In this document: piece by piece, positions 10,451 through 21,795 of the stretch
Layout of the letters: the number at the start of each line of letters is the position of its first letter
How positions within the stretch are numbered: position 1 is the stretch's first letter
Assembly: GCA_027922465.2 (NCBI GenBank)
Contig: BQMF02000002.1
Coordinates: forward strand, 3,224,001-3,288,000
Direction of reading: 5' to 3'
Source: Turritopsis dohrnii
Taxonomy: Eukaryota > Cnidaria > Hydrozoa > Anthoathecata > Oceaniidae
DNA: 64,000 nt
Notes under the pieces: generated by a model
What the model saw: the letters and a program-made list of their open reading frames with translations, nothing else
Told to the model about the DNA's origin: nothing
Database searches by the model: none
Made by a program: the position numbers and the translations under genes

Positions 10451-11767
10451 TCAAGGTTGAAGATATTCTCTGATATCACTATCATTGGTGTAGTCCACAG
10501 GTCTGAGTCCTTGAATGTCACGCATGTTTACGTCAGCATTGTGATATAGCAGCACAGAACACATAGGCTTATCATTCTTGCTGGAAGCTATGTGCAATGG
10601 TGTTATACCAATGTAATTTTGGTGATTCACATTTAATTTACAGTCCTTTATCAGAAATTGTACAAATTCTGGATCTGCTTCAAGTGGAATTACAGCTTCA
10701 TGGAGAGGAGAGTTGCCACTTTTTTGATCCTAAAAATTAATGAATTACAATTACATACATTTGTTTCCAATAGCAAAAAAAATTGGTTTATAAGTACATT
10801 TAACAAAAAACTTCAAATTTATATACATACCATTGTATTTACATTGATATTGAAAGATGATGCTAGAAAGGAACAAATCTTGCTCTTCTTATGCGAAACT
10901 GCTGTGTAAAATGGAGTGTAGCCATTATTATCTGGCTCGTGTAACAACTGCATCATTGTTTGGACCTGGCCTGTCCTTTTTACAGCATCGACAATAGCCC
11001 CCAATGTTTCAATATGACCACGTTCAGCACAAATATGAAATAAGTTTTTTCCACCAATATCAACCAAATCAATTTTCACCCCTTTTAAGATCAGTTGATG
11101 TACAATGTGATACAAATTCAAGTAACTCGCTACATGAATACCAGCCTGTGATGAACAAAAGAATTGGAATTAGAAAAGTTATAAAGCCAACAATAACTTT
11201 GATGACAGAATTGTAGTTGAAATAGTGAAAAAACACATATCAATTTATATACATGTAACAAGTTTACGAAAAGCTTCGTGAAATATAAAATTTTTACAGA
11301 TGTGTTTTTAATAAGATGAATTTACCTGTCCTAAATTATTTTGTATGTCTAAGTAACAGGCTTTTGGGCAGATTTCAATCAGCTGTTGAGCTTCTACTAG
11401 CCATCCTTTTGCCATGAGTATATTTAAGTACCTAAAAAATAAAATTAATTTTGTTTCTTGTGTGACTATAACACTGACACTTCTCATTTCAACTGAAAAA
11501 GAAAGTATTCGTGAATGCTTACGTGTCGTTGTCTTCATCTGGAGTTAAGGCTTTTTTTATATAAGCTGCTATTTTCTCTCGATATTCTAACTTTTTAGAA
11601 TCATCCTTCTCCAAATTAAGTTCCTGAAATCTTCTTTCAATATCATCAGTTGTCCCTTCTGACAAACAAGTACTTCCAAAACTGGTACTTCCATAACCAG
11701 AATCACCCGATATCGTATCTTGATATTTTGCAAGAGAAGTTGTGTTATGATCATTACCTGTATTCAT
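10451..11767 (-). CDS. NFKBIA: IkB family inhibitor of NF-kB (ankyrin repeats, DSGYGS degron)
   Basis: Four exons on the minus strand: 11767-11523, 11431-11326, 11145-10831 and 10729-10451, all with GT-AG borders and consistent phases, giving 314 residues (vertebrate IkB-alpha is 317). The N-terminus carries GDSGYGS, a perfect DSGxxS motif that in this family is phosphorylated by IKK and bound by beta-TrCP for destruction. Ankyrin repeats fill the rest, with clear repeat cores such as GKNLFHICAERGH, NNGYTPFYTAVSH, SGNSPLHEAV and GITPLHIAS. The product is expected to hold Rel/NF-kB dimers in the cytoplasm. An in-frame TAG at 11779-11777 supports the ATG at 11767. The C-terminus is short with no evident PEST region. 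It is divergently placed to BCKDHA. The symbol denotes the family, since one-to-one orthology is not tested. Confidence 0.93.
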
Positions 11768-11919
11768 TTCCAATGTCTAATAACCGTGGAACAGTATTTT
11801 GATCTTCAGCTAAGTTGTAATACAGTTCGTTAAAAGTTTGTTTGATGTTTTTAACAATCTTTTCGGAAAAAACCTTCAGAAAATCCTTGAGTAAAAAACA
11901 GACAATTCCCTCTCTGTTT

Positions 11920-11930
11920 GGGAAATTCCC
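11920..11930. promoter_or_regulatory. Palindromic kappa-B site GGGAAATTCCC
   Basis: A perfect 11-bp palindrome matching the NF-kB consensus GGGRNWYYCC, about 153 bp upstream of the IkB start codon. IkB genes are known NF-kB targets in vertebrates and flies, so this site would close a negative feedback loop. Confidence 0.65.
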
Positions 11931-11984
11931 AGTCTGCAATAGTAGTACCCAGACTTTTTCTTATCAACATAATAGATCACGACG

Positions 11985-12048
11985 CACCAACCTCGTACCC
12001 AGAGTCTCTTGCTTTTTCGAAGAAACCCTGGTTTCTGCGAGGTTGGTG
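11985..12048. repeat. Small fold-back element (CACCAACCTCG ends)
   Basis: CACCAACCTCG at 11985-11995 is inverted at 12038-12048, with a second inner inverted pair around AAACCCTGGTTTC. This makes a compact 64-bp hairpin upstream of the IkB gene. Confidence 0.55.
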
Positions 12049-12528
12049 TGACGCACTGCTGGTTTCGGACTCGAAACAATGTCACACATGATGCTTAAAC
12101 AGAAATTCGGGAAAGTTCTAGCTTTTATTCTCACGCAGCAGATCTGATTGCTGAGAAAAGCGTAAATTAGCAAAATCAATAGCTAGTACATGGACGAAAA
12201 CCAGGTTAAACTTTTGTCTGATACGTTCGATGATGCATTGAGGAACAAGATCTTTGTTCGAAAGAAATCACAGCCATGATGAAGATATCAAGTTGGCTGT
12301 GCGTGCTTGAAAGTAAGTAATGTTAGATAATTTGAAATTATTAAATCGTTGCTTTAGTTTGTTTTTAGTTTATAGCAATTCAATTTCAAACAGCAAAAAC
12401 TCTGCTGCGTTTTTTAATAAAATTGATACAAATGGGTACATTTTGGAATTCACAAAATACTAACAATTTATTTAATACCTCAAAAGTAAAGGTTGAAAAA
12501 GATCCAAGAAATGTTGAACCTTTTTCAG

Positions 12529-12564
12529 ATAGATCATTATTCTGACGTCAGAATAATGATCTAT
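12529..12564. promoter_or_regulatory. 36-bp perfect palindrome centred on a CRE (TGACGTCA)
   Basis: Eighteen bases on each side of the centre pair perfectly, and the middle eight are the ATF/CREB full site. It lies between the divergent IkB and BCKDHA starts, so a regulatory role for either is possible; a fold-back insertion is the alternative. Confidence 0.45.
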
Positions 12565-12975
12565 ACTATATGAAAATATATCAACCTACACACTGGCTCT
12601 TGGTATTAATGACGTTATACATAGGTGGTTGATGTTGTAGCATTATAAATAAAGGTTTAGTATAAGTTGCTGTTGGTTGAGCCAGGGACCATGAATTTGA
12701 ATTTGGCAAGTACTTATAGATTTCAAAACAATCGTACGATATGATGATATGATGGAGGGTGTTTTTACAGGGAAAAACCTGGCGCGGAAAATGAACGCAA
12801 TAAAAAAATTACCTCGTGTATGATTCATTATGCAAAATAGTTTTGTAACTGAAAGTGAATGGTGTCACTTGCAACGAGGTGATTTTATAAGATAAAATCC
12901 CCTTGGCATCACACCTCGTGGAACTCCTTCTTATTTTTTCAGAATTTCTTATGACAAAATATTTGAACAGATAAT

Positions 12976-13060
12976 ATGGCGAATAATTTATCAAGGACCT
13001 TTGTTAGGTTATCTCTGCATCACGGAAGAAGAAATTTCAGAACAAGTGTGAAGAAGGCAC
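12976..13060 (+). CDS. BCKDHA: Proposed first exon of BCKDHA (mitochondrial presequence)
   Basis: ATG at 12976 with A at -3 and G at +4. The encoded peptide lacks acidic residues and is rich in Arg, Ser, Leu and His, as a matrix-targeting helix should be. It is the only such start found upstream of the certain exon at 18274. It would make intron 1 about 5.2 kb, holding the TIR element 13554-15067 and a LINE piece at 16500-17190. Linkage to the downstream exons is inference. Confidence 0.5.
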
Positions 13061-16000
13061 GTACGTATACGTGTTGTGTGTGTTGTGTGTTGTGTAGTGG
13101 CATTTTCCCCAGTGTTTTACACTCACATCTTACACGCTTAATGGGGAACTAAACTCACAAATTAAAATTTTGTTTTCTTGTATATACTATTTGAAACAGC
13201 TATTAAGATGGTGAAAGTCAGTTGTGACACTCCTGTTGATAGCAGAGTCAAGTGGAGCCTCCGTTAAAAGTACCCTCTGTTAAGCCTTCGTCCGCTAAGC
13301 CTCCCATAACGACTTGATGAGCAATTTATGGCATTACATATATGATAGTGGGAAAATCATTATCATGTTATTTCGATTATTGCAAATACTTTTTAGGAAA
13401 CCCGGCATGATATCCACTGACGTATCCAGTGGGATTTTGATACCGCGAGTGCGGTATCAGCGTCCAAACTGACTTTTCAACAAAAAAAAAAATTATTTTT
13501 TTTTTTTTAAACTGCACTCACAAAGATTCCTTCTAACATTAAACAAACTAATACCGTAAAACGGGGTGACTTGAAACAAAATTCGCCGTTTTTTGAAAAG
13601 ATTTGCTCATAACTTTTAATCTAAGAAAGTAATTACTATGAAATTTTGAAAAAAGGTCCATTCATCTTTTGTCTTTCAGATAACGAAGTGTTCAAACTAA
13701 TTGATGCACACCACCTCAAGTTATTGCTTCACAAAGTACACCTACTGAAATTTATCGTGCGGGGGTGACTTGAAACAGTGCTGTTTGCACAAAAATGTTG
13801 TTGTATAGAGCGCCAAAACAGAAAACGTGTGATCTACGATTACTTGCGTATAAAACATAAATTAAAATAATTTGTTATTGCCAGTTTCATTTTTATTAAG
13901 CGATGGAGAGTGTTAGTAAATTTTGAAAACTCAAAATTTCAGAATGGTAAAACATTGTAAAAAATAAGTTATCTGAAGCCATTAAAATCATTAAGCGTGT
14001 GATAACGTAATTGTTTCAGAAACAATATCGAAAGCAGGCAAGATGAATTTGAATTTATAGCTAGTTTACACGACTGTACTTACTTTAAAACTTGTAAATT
14101 GAATTATGTATAATAAAATGCCTGTTTCAGAGTATCCAACTTTCTTTTTCGTGCTTCTCTTAGTTTAGGATATATTTACTTTACCATTTCAATAGAAATG
14201 TCACTTAGAAATTGATCCATCGTCTTTGTTTTTTCCACACAAGCGCTTCTTCATTTCATCCGGATTACGCGAATTTATTGCGCCATTGCATATGACATGT
14301 ATATGGAGTATGAAACGGGGTCCATATATCAAAAAGGCAAAAAGAAGCCCTGGTAACGAGGTTAAGTATGAAATTGTAGAAGTAACAACATGCAGCCCGT
14401 CTATCGCCAATTTCACAATAAGTATGGTGTGCCCATAGCCTTGAACGGAGGATATAATTGCAGCACCGATTTGTTCAGAATTCTGATTAGTATTCAGTTA
14501 TGGTACTTAGTAAAACGAGTCTATTGAGGTTCAATTCTTAGATTATTGACCCTTTCTATTATGGAACTTATAATAATTACCAAATGACTTATACCACCTT
14601 TGAAACTCCATCGGCTGAACTTTATCACACATCAATGATTCGATTACATCATAATTGATAAGAATATTTATGCAATAATCGAAGAGACGAAGTGTATCGA
14701 GTGAAAAAAAACGAATCATTTTAATGGGATATATCTCTTTCAATTTTAAACATTTTTCAATAAAATTTTGGAATTACGCCATTTGACCTTTCTATTTTAC
14801 AAATATAAAAAAATATATATTTGGCGATATGCTGTATCGCCGTGACGAGCTATTTTACAGCATCACTGATTTTCGGCGCTTTGTTCATCTTCAGCTCCCG
14901 AAGAACTTCCTTGATTGAAAAACTTTTTCCATCGAATGTTGCGCTAGATAGTCTCCGAACGGAATCTGAAAAAAATTCGGAGTTTCATTCATTATTTCAT
15001 GAGAAATAACGTTTTTTCGACGCTGTTTCAAGTCACCCCGGGTGTTTCAAGTCACCCCGCTTTACGGTAAAACTTTATTAGCTTATTTACAACCTATTTT
15101 GTGCACTCTGTGACAATTAATTTTTCATTCATCTATGTCGTTATTAAACGATGGCGTCACGACAAATGTTTTTGCATGCAGGTGATATTATCGAAAAAGA
15201 AAAGAAAACATTGCATTGCTTTTTGTTGCGTGTGATGTATTTATTGAAAGAAACAAAACTTGTATTGTATATTTCTTTTCGTTGCACATGTTTTTCAAAT
15301 CAATGCTTCTTTATACACAACTCATCTTTCGTGCACGCGATTAATGCGAATCGTTTTAGTTGGTCCTGAAAAATTGACTGATGAGGATAACGAGTCATTG
15401 ATCGATGCGTATAGTGCGAGTACCAATACGCGCATTGAACTCTGATCTTTTATCACTGCAAGTTGTCTTTATTTTCGGAGTTTTTTGTTACCCACGAACC
15501 TGTGTAATTAAGCTTTTCGAGAAAAGCTGATGCATCAACGCCATTTCATATTCGAAAAAATAATACACAATTTTTACATAATTGAAACCACAAGTAGAAC
15601 GAATTAGATTTTATACAGGTCATTCAAAATTCATTTGGGAAATTACAAAGTATAAAGAGAAAGGCACTCAGTCTCCTGTGTTTGGGGTTCACAGGTTAAA
15701 TCGCCCCCCTTACTTCACTTTGCTTCAATACCTCTAAGAGTATACATAAGCATGTACGTTCACATTACGATTGATTATTCCACGTCTTGGATGCCATGTA
15801 CGGGCCAATTGAGCACGTTACCCTACTGTCTTCTGTAATAATTCTGATACTGAATGTAAGTGCATTTTCCAGCAATGTAAACCACATAAAAATAAAATTT
15901 TAAAACAAGCAAATATTGAAATGAGCAAAGCGGTGTCCCCAAATATTCTCTGGATACGACACTGATATCTTACTTATATAATCTGTGTAGTAGTGAAGTC

Positions 16001-19000
16001 TCAAACACACAAAAACTTGAAAACGATGGTTTGATAGAGCCGACAGACATCAGAGCTCTTCACCTGTGTGGATTACTACACCATTGATCAGTTAACAGAG
16101 GCTGAGCGTTTACAAATATACAACGAAGTAAAGGTCTTCTCAAACGAAGTATGAGTGTTTTGACCGTCAGAAACTGATAATTTATACCTCTTCTGGTGCA
16201 CTAATCAGTTAACGGAGGCTTGCATCACAGAAGATTCCTTAACGGAGGCTGAGTGTTTTGACCATCAAAAACTGATTTGTTAACGATTTATATATTAACT
16301 GATTTTTTAAGGTCCTGGACCATTTGAGAAGCCTAAAGGCCTTTATTTCGTTGCATATTTACGTTATGAGACCTACGTTTCTTAACAGGTAGTACGTTCC
16401 AAGTGCCTAATCTCCTATAAAGGTTTCAGCACTGGTTAAATATTCTTTGAAAAATTTGATTTTTTTTTTTAATTAATCGCTCAATACAAGATAAAACCAC
16501 TAATGTGTATTGAAGTACAAGGAAGAAAAGTGACTGATGTGTATTGAGGTACAAGGAAGAAAGGTGACGATGAACATTACATTTAAAGTGTTGAATATTA
16601 TAATGAGAAGGAAAAACAGACTGTGGTAAAAAATTCCAGAGAGTGGAGAAGCAAGGAATGAAACTTTGTTGTTAAAAAGTTTTAGATGACTTTGAGATGT
16701 TGACAGTGTGATCATGGAAATTAGATGAATATCTTGTGTTTTGCTTGAAAGTTTTTAATGCAGGGATGAGAGAAGAGAGCTCAGTTGAACATTTTCTGTA
16801 AAAGTATTTATAAAAGAGGCAAAGAGATGCCACAGATCTGCAATGGGAGAGTGTGTCAAGTTTACTTGCAAGTTTATCACCAATAGCATTACAGATACAT
16901 TTCTGAATACGATCTAAAAGATTAAGAGAGTCTGAGGGTGCACCACCCCAAATATGGCAGCAATACTCTATACAAGGCTGAATAGTAGATTTATAGAGGT
17001 AAAGAATGACATCAGGGCTGAGGTATGCTCTTGCATGAAGAAGGGAGCCCACCTTCATCGAGGCTGACTTAGCAATTGCCTCAATGTAGGAACCCCAGGA
17101 GAAGTCCTGTGAAAAAGTGATGCCGAGGAGATGAAAGGTGGCATATACAGCAAGTTTTGTAACAAAAAAACAAAACTTCCATGACAATGTGACATCGCAA
17201 TGTTCAAGAGGAAATTACTGACATATACAAATATCTATAAACTTTTGCGGATTTGAGTGAAATCCGCAAAAATAAATTCCGCAAAAAAAGTTCCGTACAA
17301 ATTTCTTCCGCAAACAATTTCTTGCCTTAAGTTACTTGAAATTCACTACATTATCTAATGGATGCTTGTGGATATGAGTTTATTTGAAATTTATTAAGAA
17401 TGATCTTGAATGAATAATTTACACAAAGTTTTGATGACCCCATACATTGTTTATATAAAGCTTTAAACATATTTCAGAGTTTGTGAAATCATGGCTCTCA
17501 AGCAACATTCAATTTATATGAAAGCAGAAGTTTCTTTTAAGTTTGGTTGGCAGAGCAAGATTTGCAATGATTTTATTTCACAGATAGTTGAAGTATGAAT
17601 TCATTTTCATTTATAAATAGGAAAGCTGTTAGTTAGGATGGTTGACAATAAACACTTAACAAAAAACTTGATGATGTCAGGAAACACCAAATAGGAAAGT
17701 GGGAAAATAAAGATAGTAAATACAGTGCTAAGATACTGAAAGTTGATGTAAATGAGTATCGTTGTTGAGTAAATGAACTTTCATTTCCCAATTAAAAAAG
17801 GTAAAGCAGAAATTATGTAAATGAAGGAAATAAACCAAAATAACTAAGAAGAGATACAAAAATAAAATAAAGATTGATTGAAAAAATATAAATTAACAGA
17901 TGAAATGTGACTTTAAATATACTTTGTGAGTTTTTTCTGTACACTCTCTTCAGAAAAAGAGCAAGAAATGGATAAAGAAATGTTTCCACCCAACTTTGTC
18001 CTGCTTTGTCACTACATAAAGTTAACCCTGAACATGTATTAACACTGTTTTGCAACAGTGCAGTTATCTTTTGCAGACAGAGGATAAGTTTTCTTTGTAT
18101 TCTCAGCTTTGTAAAGCTGTTTAGAATTTGACAGTTAAGGAAACTGTAAAATATTTCTCATCATATTTAACGGCCTGAAAGATATCTCATCTTATCTTAC
18201 CTTCAAACAGTTTGTGCAAGAACAAAATCAGAAAGAGTGTTTTTAATGTTAATTATAATGTTTCTTGTTACAGTTGTTGGAGAACAACGACCCTTCATGC
18301 TCATATCCTGGCCATGGTAACCTGTCGTTCACAAACAAGTTGAGTGTTATCGATCCAGAATTACAACATGGTATTCCAGTTTATCAAGTCCTCAACACAC
18401 AAGGTGTTGTTGCTGATGAAAGTCAAGACCCGCAGGTATTTATGTGAAACAAACAGAAATTGTTTATAGTTGATCTTTATATAAATAGCAAGTGATCTTG
18501 ATTTTATATTTCCTGTTTGTAAATAGCTTGGTAAAGAATTACTAGTGAAAGTTTACAGACAAATGGTCCTTCTAAATACCATGGACAAAATCCTGTATGA
18601 ATCACAACGGCAGGTAACAGTTTTTTTTGTAACTCAAAGTTTTGTGTCCAACCTCCAGTTTTTGATGTGAAGTTTCTCTTGTGAAGGGGCGTATTTCATT
18701 TTACATGACCTGTTATGGTGAGGAAGCTACACACTTTGGAACAGCAACAGCACTTGAAGATGAAGATTTAGTTTTTGCACAGTACCGGGAGGCAGGTACG
18801 AAGCTGTTTGTGATTTTTGTAGTTTTGTGGTTTTTTGGTTATGGGAATGTTGTATGTTTAGGTGTGCTAATGTGGAGAGGTTTTCCATTGATACAGTTCA
18901 TGCATCAGTGCTATGGTAATGAGCATGATCTTGGACTTGGTAGACAGATGCCCGTACATTATGGTTCGAAAGAGCATAATTTTGTGACAATCTCATCTAC

Positions 19001-21795
19001 TTTAGCTACTCAAATGCCTCAAGGTAATTGCAGAACATATTTCAAATTAATTGTATTCTTCTTTTTCAGTTTGATGAAATGTCAACCAAAGAAAAATTTA
19101 ACTTATCTCTTTACCTGCAGAGTTAATCATTGAATAGTAACCCACATTTCATTAACTATTCAATATTTACACAAGTAAAACATTTCTTCATGTCTATATA
19201 AAAATTCCCAGTGCACAGTATCTGTAAGGAGTTAGTAAAAGAATATAGTTTTAATCATAACAACTCAATTTGCGAGATTAGGCTTAATAACCTTATGCAA
19301 ATAAAAACTAGAAATAGAAACTTGTTCGAAGAATTTCTTTTTTTCTTTCATGAAGAAAGAATTAAATTCAAAGTATTTTGATTATTGTTATTGTGAGATA
19401 TTTAGACGTTTATATTGGTTATGAAATAACAACAATTCTTTCATTAAAATATAGGGAAAAACCTTTTCTTTTGAAATTCAAACTTATTATGACTTTACAA
19501 AGAAACTGGATTCCTAGTCTTCCATCTTGAGTTGTAATTTACTTGAAAACTGCACACTGGGAATTTTTATGTTGACACCACGAAATTTTTATGAATGATT
19601 TTCTAAGAAATGCTTTTGAAAGTTCCCTGGAAAAAATTCAAACCGTTTATATCTTATTGAAAACTACTGTACTTTTTTCAAACGTAACGGAAATGTATTG
19701 AAATTCTACCTTAATGGTAGAAATTTTCGCGTGTACTAGCTAATTTTCGAGCGTTCGGGCAAAAAAAGTCAGAAATGCGCAAAAAATTAGTATCAAAATT
19801 ATGCACAGAAAGGCTGTGCGTAAAAATTAATACTGTTTTTTTTTTTTAACTTTTTCCATAATGTACCGATAATTAAAATTTCCTCAGTCTTTGTGTATTT
19901 TGCTTCAAACAATGTGGTTTCCTTTGCTCCAGCTGGCATCCGAAGTGTCAATGAACAATGAATTTCTAAACCATCATGGACGAGAAGAGAACACTTGTAA
20001 TGGGTTGCTGTTAACTGCGCATCAGCCTTAGCCCCACTAGCCATGATAAATTTTGTAATTGAAAAGATTTTAAAGGACATTCTCTTAATAGAGTATTTTA
20101 TTTTAATAAATTTCTTTTTTTTGAAAATAATCATTTTCATTGGGTGCACGTAATTTAGTACGAAAATAAATAAATACGCGCGAAAATTTTGGCCATTAGG
20201 TAAATCATCTTGGTTTGTAAACTTGATGCAAGTCTAGATTGTTCAAGCTGAATGACATGTTGCGTTAAGGAGATTTCAATCGACACGTTGAAACAAACAA
20301 TAACTTGGTAACTCCAGAATAACTGGTATTATTTCAATTTTGTTTTCAAGGACAGCGGAGCAAAAGCCCCCTTAGCCAGCCTGCTCAGCGGTCCCTGGCT
20401 GTCCAGAACTTCACCATGGTTGAAAATTTGATCCTAAAACATGTTGACGAAATGAAATTATAATTTATATTAGATTTTATGCTCACCTGGTTTCATTTTC
20501 GATGCTAAAAATCTAATGCTAGTTATTGATTTTTTTAGTAATGTGTTTAAGTGAGTTTGTGCGGTTAAATTCTTGTTCAATTTGTTTAGTGAGTTTGTGC
20601 TGTTAAATTCTTGTTAAATTTGATGGATCAGTAAGAGTTAAGTTTCATGCCATGCCTCGTTCTTTTAAATGATTTTATGGAGTTTTGAAGCTGGTTAGAC
20701 ATTCTCAAATGAAGCTTGATTACTCAACATGATCAAGCTTTATGATTAGTGTTTTGGTGAGTAAGACCACTGATTTACTTTTGAACGTAGCGTCAGGTGC
20801 AGCTTACGCGTTGAAAATGCAGAAGTCACCAAACTGCGTCATCTGTTACTTCGGCGAAGGAGCTGCTAGTGAAGGCGATGCACACGCTGCTTTTAATTTT
20901 GCTGCCACACTCCAATGTCCAGTAATATTTTTCTGGTGAGGTCGATATTTTGTTCTTTGTCCTTTATGTCGCAACATAATTGATTGTCTAACGAACGTTC
21001 TTTTCTGTTATTCAGTAGAAATAATGGTTATGCTATTTCCACGCCCACCTCAGAACAGTATCGAGGTGATGGGATAGGTTAGTAGACATCAGTTTCGATC
21101 TTCACAACCACGTTCCTAACCTTTTTTGTCGCATGTTATTTGTATGCTGTTTAGCCGGGCGTGGTCCAGCGTATGGGATTCCCGCACTTCGGGTCGACGG
21201 AAATGATCTGCTGGCAGTCCACAATGCAACGCGAAAGGCACGTGACATTTGCATAAACGAACATCGGCCTGTGATGATTGAAGCCATGACATACAGGTAA
21301 ATGTGGTCAAACTTCCCATGATTCAATATGGTTATTGGAAAAAATATTGAAGGTTGTGTGTGTTTGGGATGATTTTAGAGTTGGTCATCACAGCACGAGT
21401 GATGACTCATCAGCGTATAGATCAGTGAACGAAGTCAAGTACTGGAAAGACGTTGACTCGCCCATCAATAGATTAAGGTTTGTCTTCTTGACGTTTTACC
21501 TCGATAGTTTACAGCGTTGATTTACATGCTGGTAAAATTTATATTTTTATTTAGAAGTTATTTGGAAAATCAGGGCTGGTGGTCCGACCACGAAAATGAA
21601 GAGTGTCGGAGCCAGGCTTTGAAAGACATTATGTCGTCTTTTGAAGAGGCGGAAAAATCTCGAAAACCGACAGTGGAAGCTTTATTTAGTGACGTCTACA
21701 AAGAATGGACGCCGCGTATCAGACAGCAATATGAGGACTGTATGGAACATGTCCAAAAATATCCTCAACAATACCCGAGTTCCAATTATCGATAA
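12976..21795 (+). CDS. BCKDHA: Branched-chain 2-oxoacid dehydrogenase E1 alpha subunit, mitochondrial
   Basis: Exons: 12976-about 13047/13060 (proposed), 18274-18435, 18527-18613, 18687-18795, 18862-19023, 20791-20935, 21016-21077, 21155-21296, 21379-21477 and 21555-21795. Exons 2-10 join in frame (403 codons with stop) and match the E1-alpha family throughout. Landmarks are [18 protein letters not shown], the thiamine-diphosphate motif that begins [16 protein letters not shown] and ends in RNN (GDG...NN type, split by an intron), and the regulatory loop [13 protein letters not shown], whose serine is phosphorylated by BCKDK in mammals. The enzyme decarboxylates the keto acids of Val, Leu and Ile in the matrix. 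Exon 1 (Kozak-good ATG) encodes a basic, Ser/Arg-rich presequence, [19 protein letters not shown]. Its donor is uncertain: phase demands about 13047 (AGT|GTGAAG) unless an extra exon exists, while GTACGT at 13061 looks better but is out of phase. Total about 426 residues (human 445). Confidence 0.93.
13554..15067. mobile_element. 1.5-kb TIR element (CCGTAAAACGGGGTGACTTG), TA duplication
   Basis: The left end reads CCGTAAAACGGGGTGACTTG. The right end, reverse-complemented, reads CCGTAAAGCGGGGTGACTTG. TA lies outside each end (13552-13553 and 15068-15069). Extra copies of GGGGTGACTTGAAAC occur near 13765 and just inside the right end. Weak open frames of about 70 residues exist near 14201-14438 on both strands, without a recognisable transposase motif. 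It lies in the proposed first intron of BCKDHA. Confidence 0.75.
15068..16499. other. Intron sequence with diffuse internal repeats
   Basis: No exon was recognised. Around 16080-16270 the phrases GTTAACGGAGGCT and TGAGTGTTTTGACC recur two or three times, and an inverted relative (GCCTCCGTTAA) lies near 13255. Possibly a degraded transposon. Confidence 0.35.
16500..17190 (-). mobile_element. 3' fragment of a CR1-like non-LTR retrotransposon
   Basis: The minus-strand frame 17187-16672 reads [18 protein letters not shown] and later [20 protein letters not shown] and [19 protein letters not shown]. This is the typical post-RT C-terminal region of CR1/Jockey-group ORF2 proteins. The frame then shifts and continues at about 16680-16500 as [20 protein letters not shown]. 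No RT core is present, so this is a 5'-truncated, decayed copy. Near its 3' end (about 16502-16567) a ~34-bp unit is repeated twice. It lies in intron 1 of BCKDHA. Confidence 0.75.
17191..18273 (+). other. Intron sequence with a hairpin-rich TTCCGCAAA patch
   Basis: 17245-17335 contains TTGCGGATTT and its inverted copy AAATCCGCAA plus further TTCCGCAAA copies, like the TTTCGCGG/TTCCGC repeats elsewhere in the window (22870-22980, 53260-53330). The remainder is unremarkable intron ending TTGTTACAG at 18273. Confidence 0.4.
19709..20203. mobile_element. MITE-like element in a BCKDHA intron, carrying a small ORF
   Basis: Imperfect inverted ends: TTAATGGTAGAAATTTTCGC on the left, and CTAATGGCCAAAATTTTCGC when the right end is reverse-complemented. 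It lies in the intron 19024-20790. On the minus strand the ATG at 20044 opens an 81-codon frame (to 19799). Confidence 0.45.
19799..20044 (-). CDS. Small ORF of unknown function inside the intronic MITE
   Basis: Starts [18 protein letters not shown] and has a balanced amino-acid composition ([18 protein letters not shown]). It then runs through an A-rich stretch encoding KKLKKK and ends at 19799. I do not recognise it. The A-rich run near 19840 on the sense strand could be a relic poly(A), which would make this a retrocopied exon, or it could be a captured gene fragment. Expression is not supported by anything seen. Confidence 0.25.
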   Translation of the reverse strand: MASGAKADAQLTATHYKCSLLVHDGLEIHCSLTLRMPAGAKETTLFEAKYTKTEEILIIGTLWKKLKKKNSINFYAQPFCA

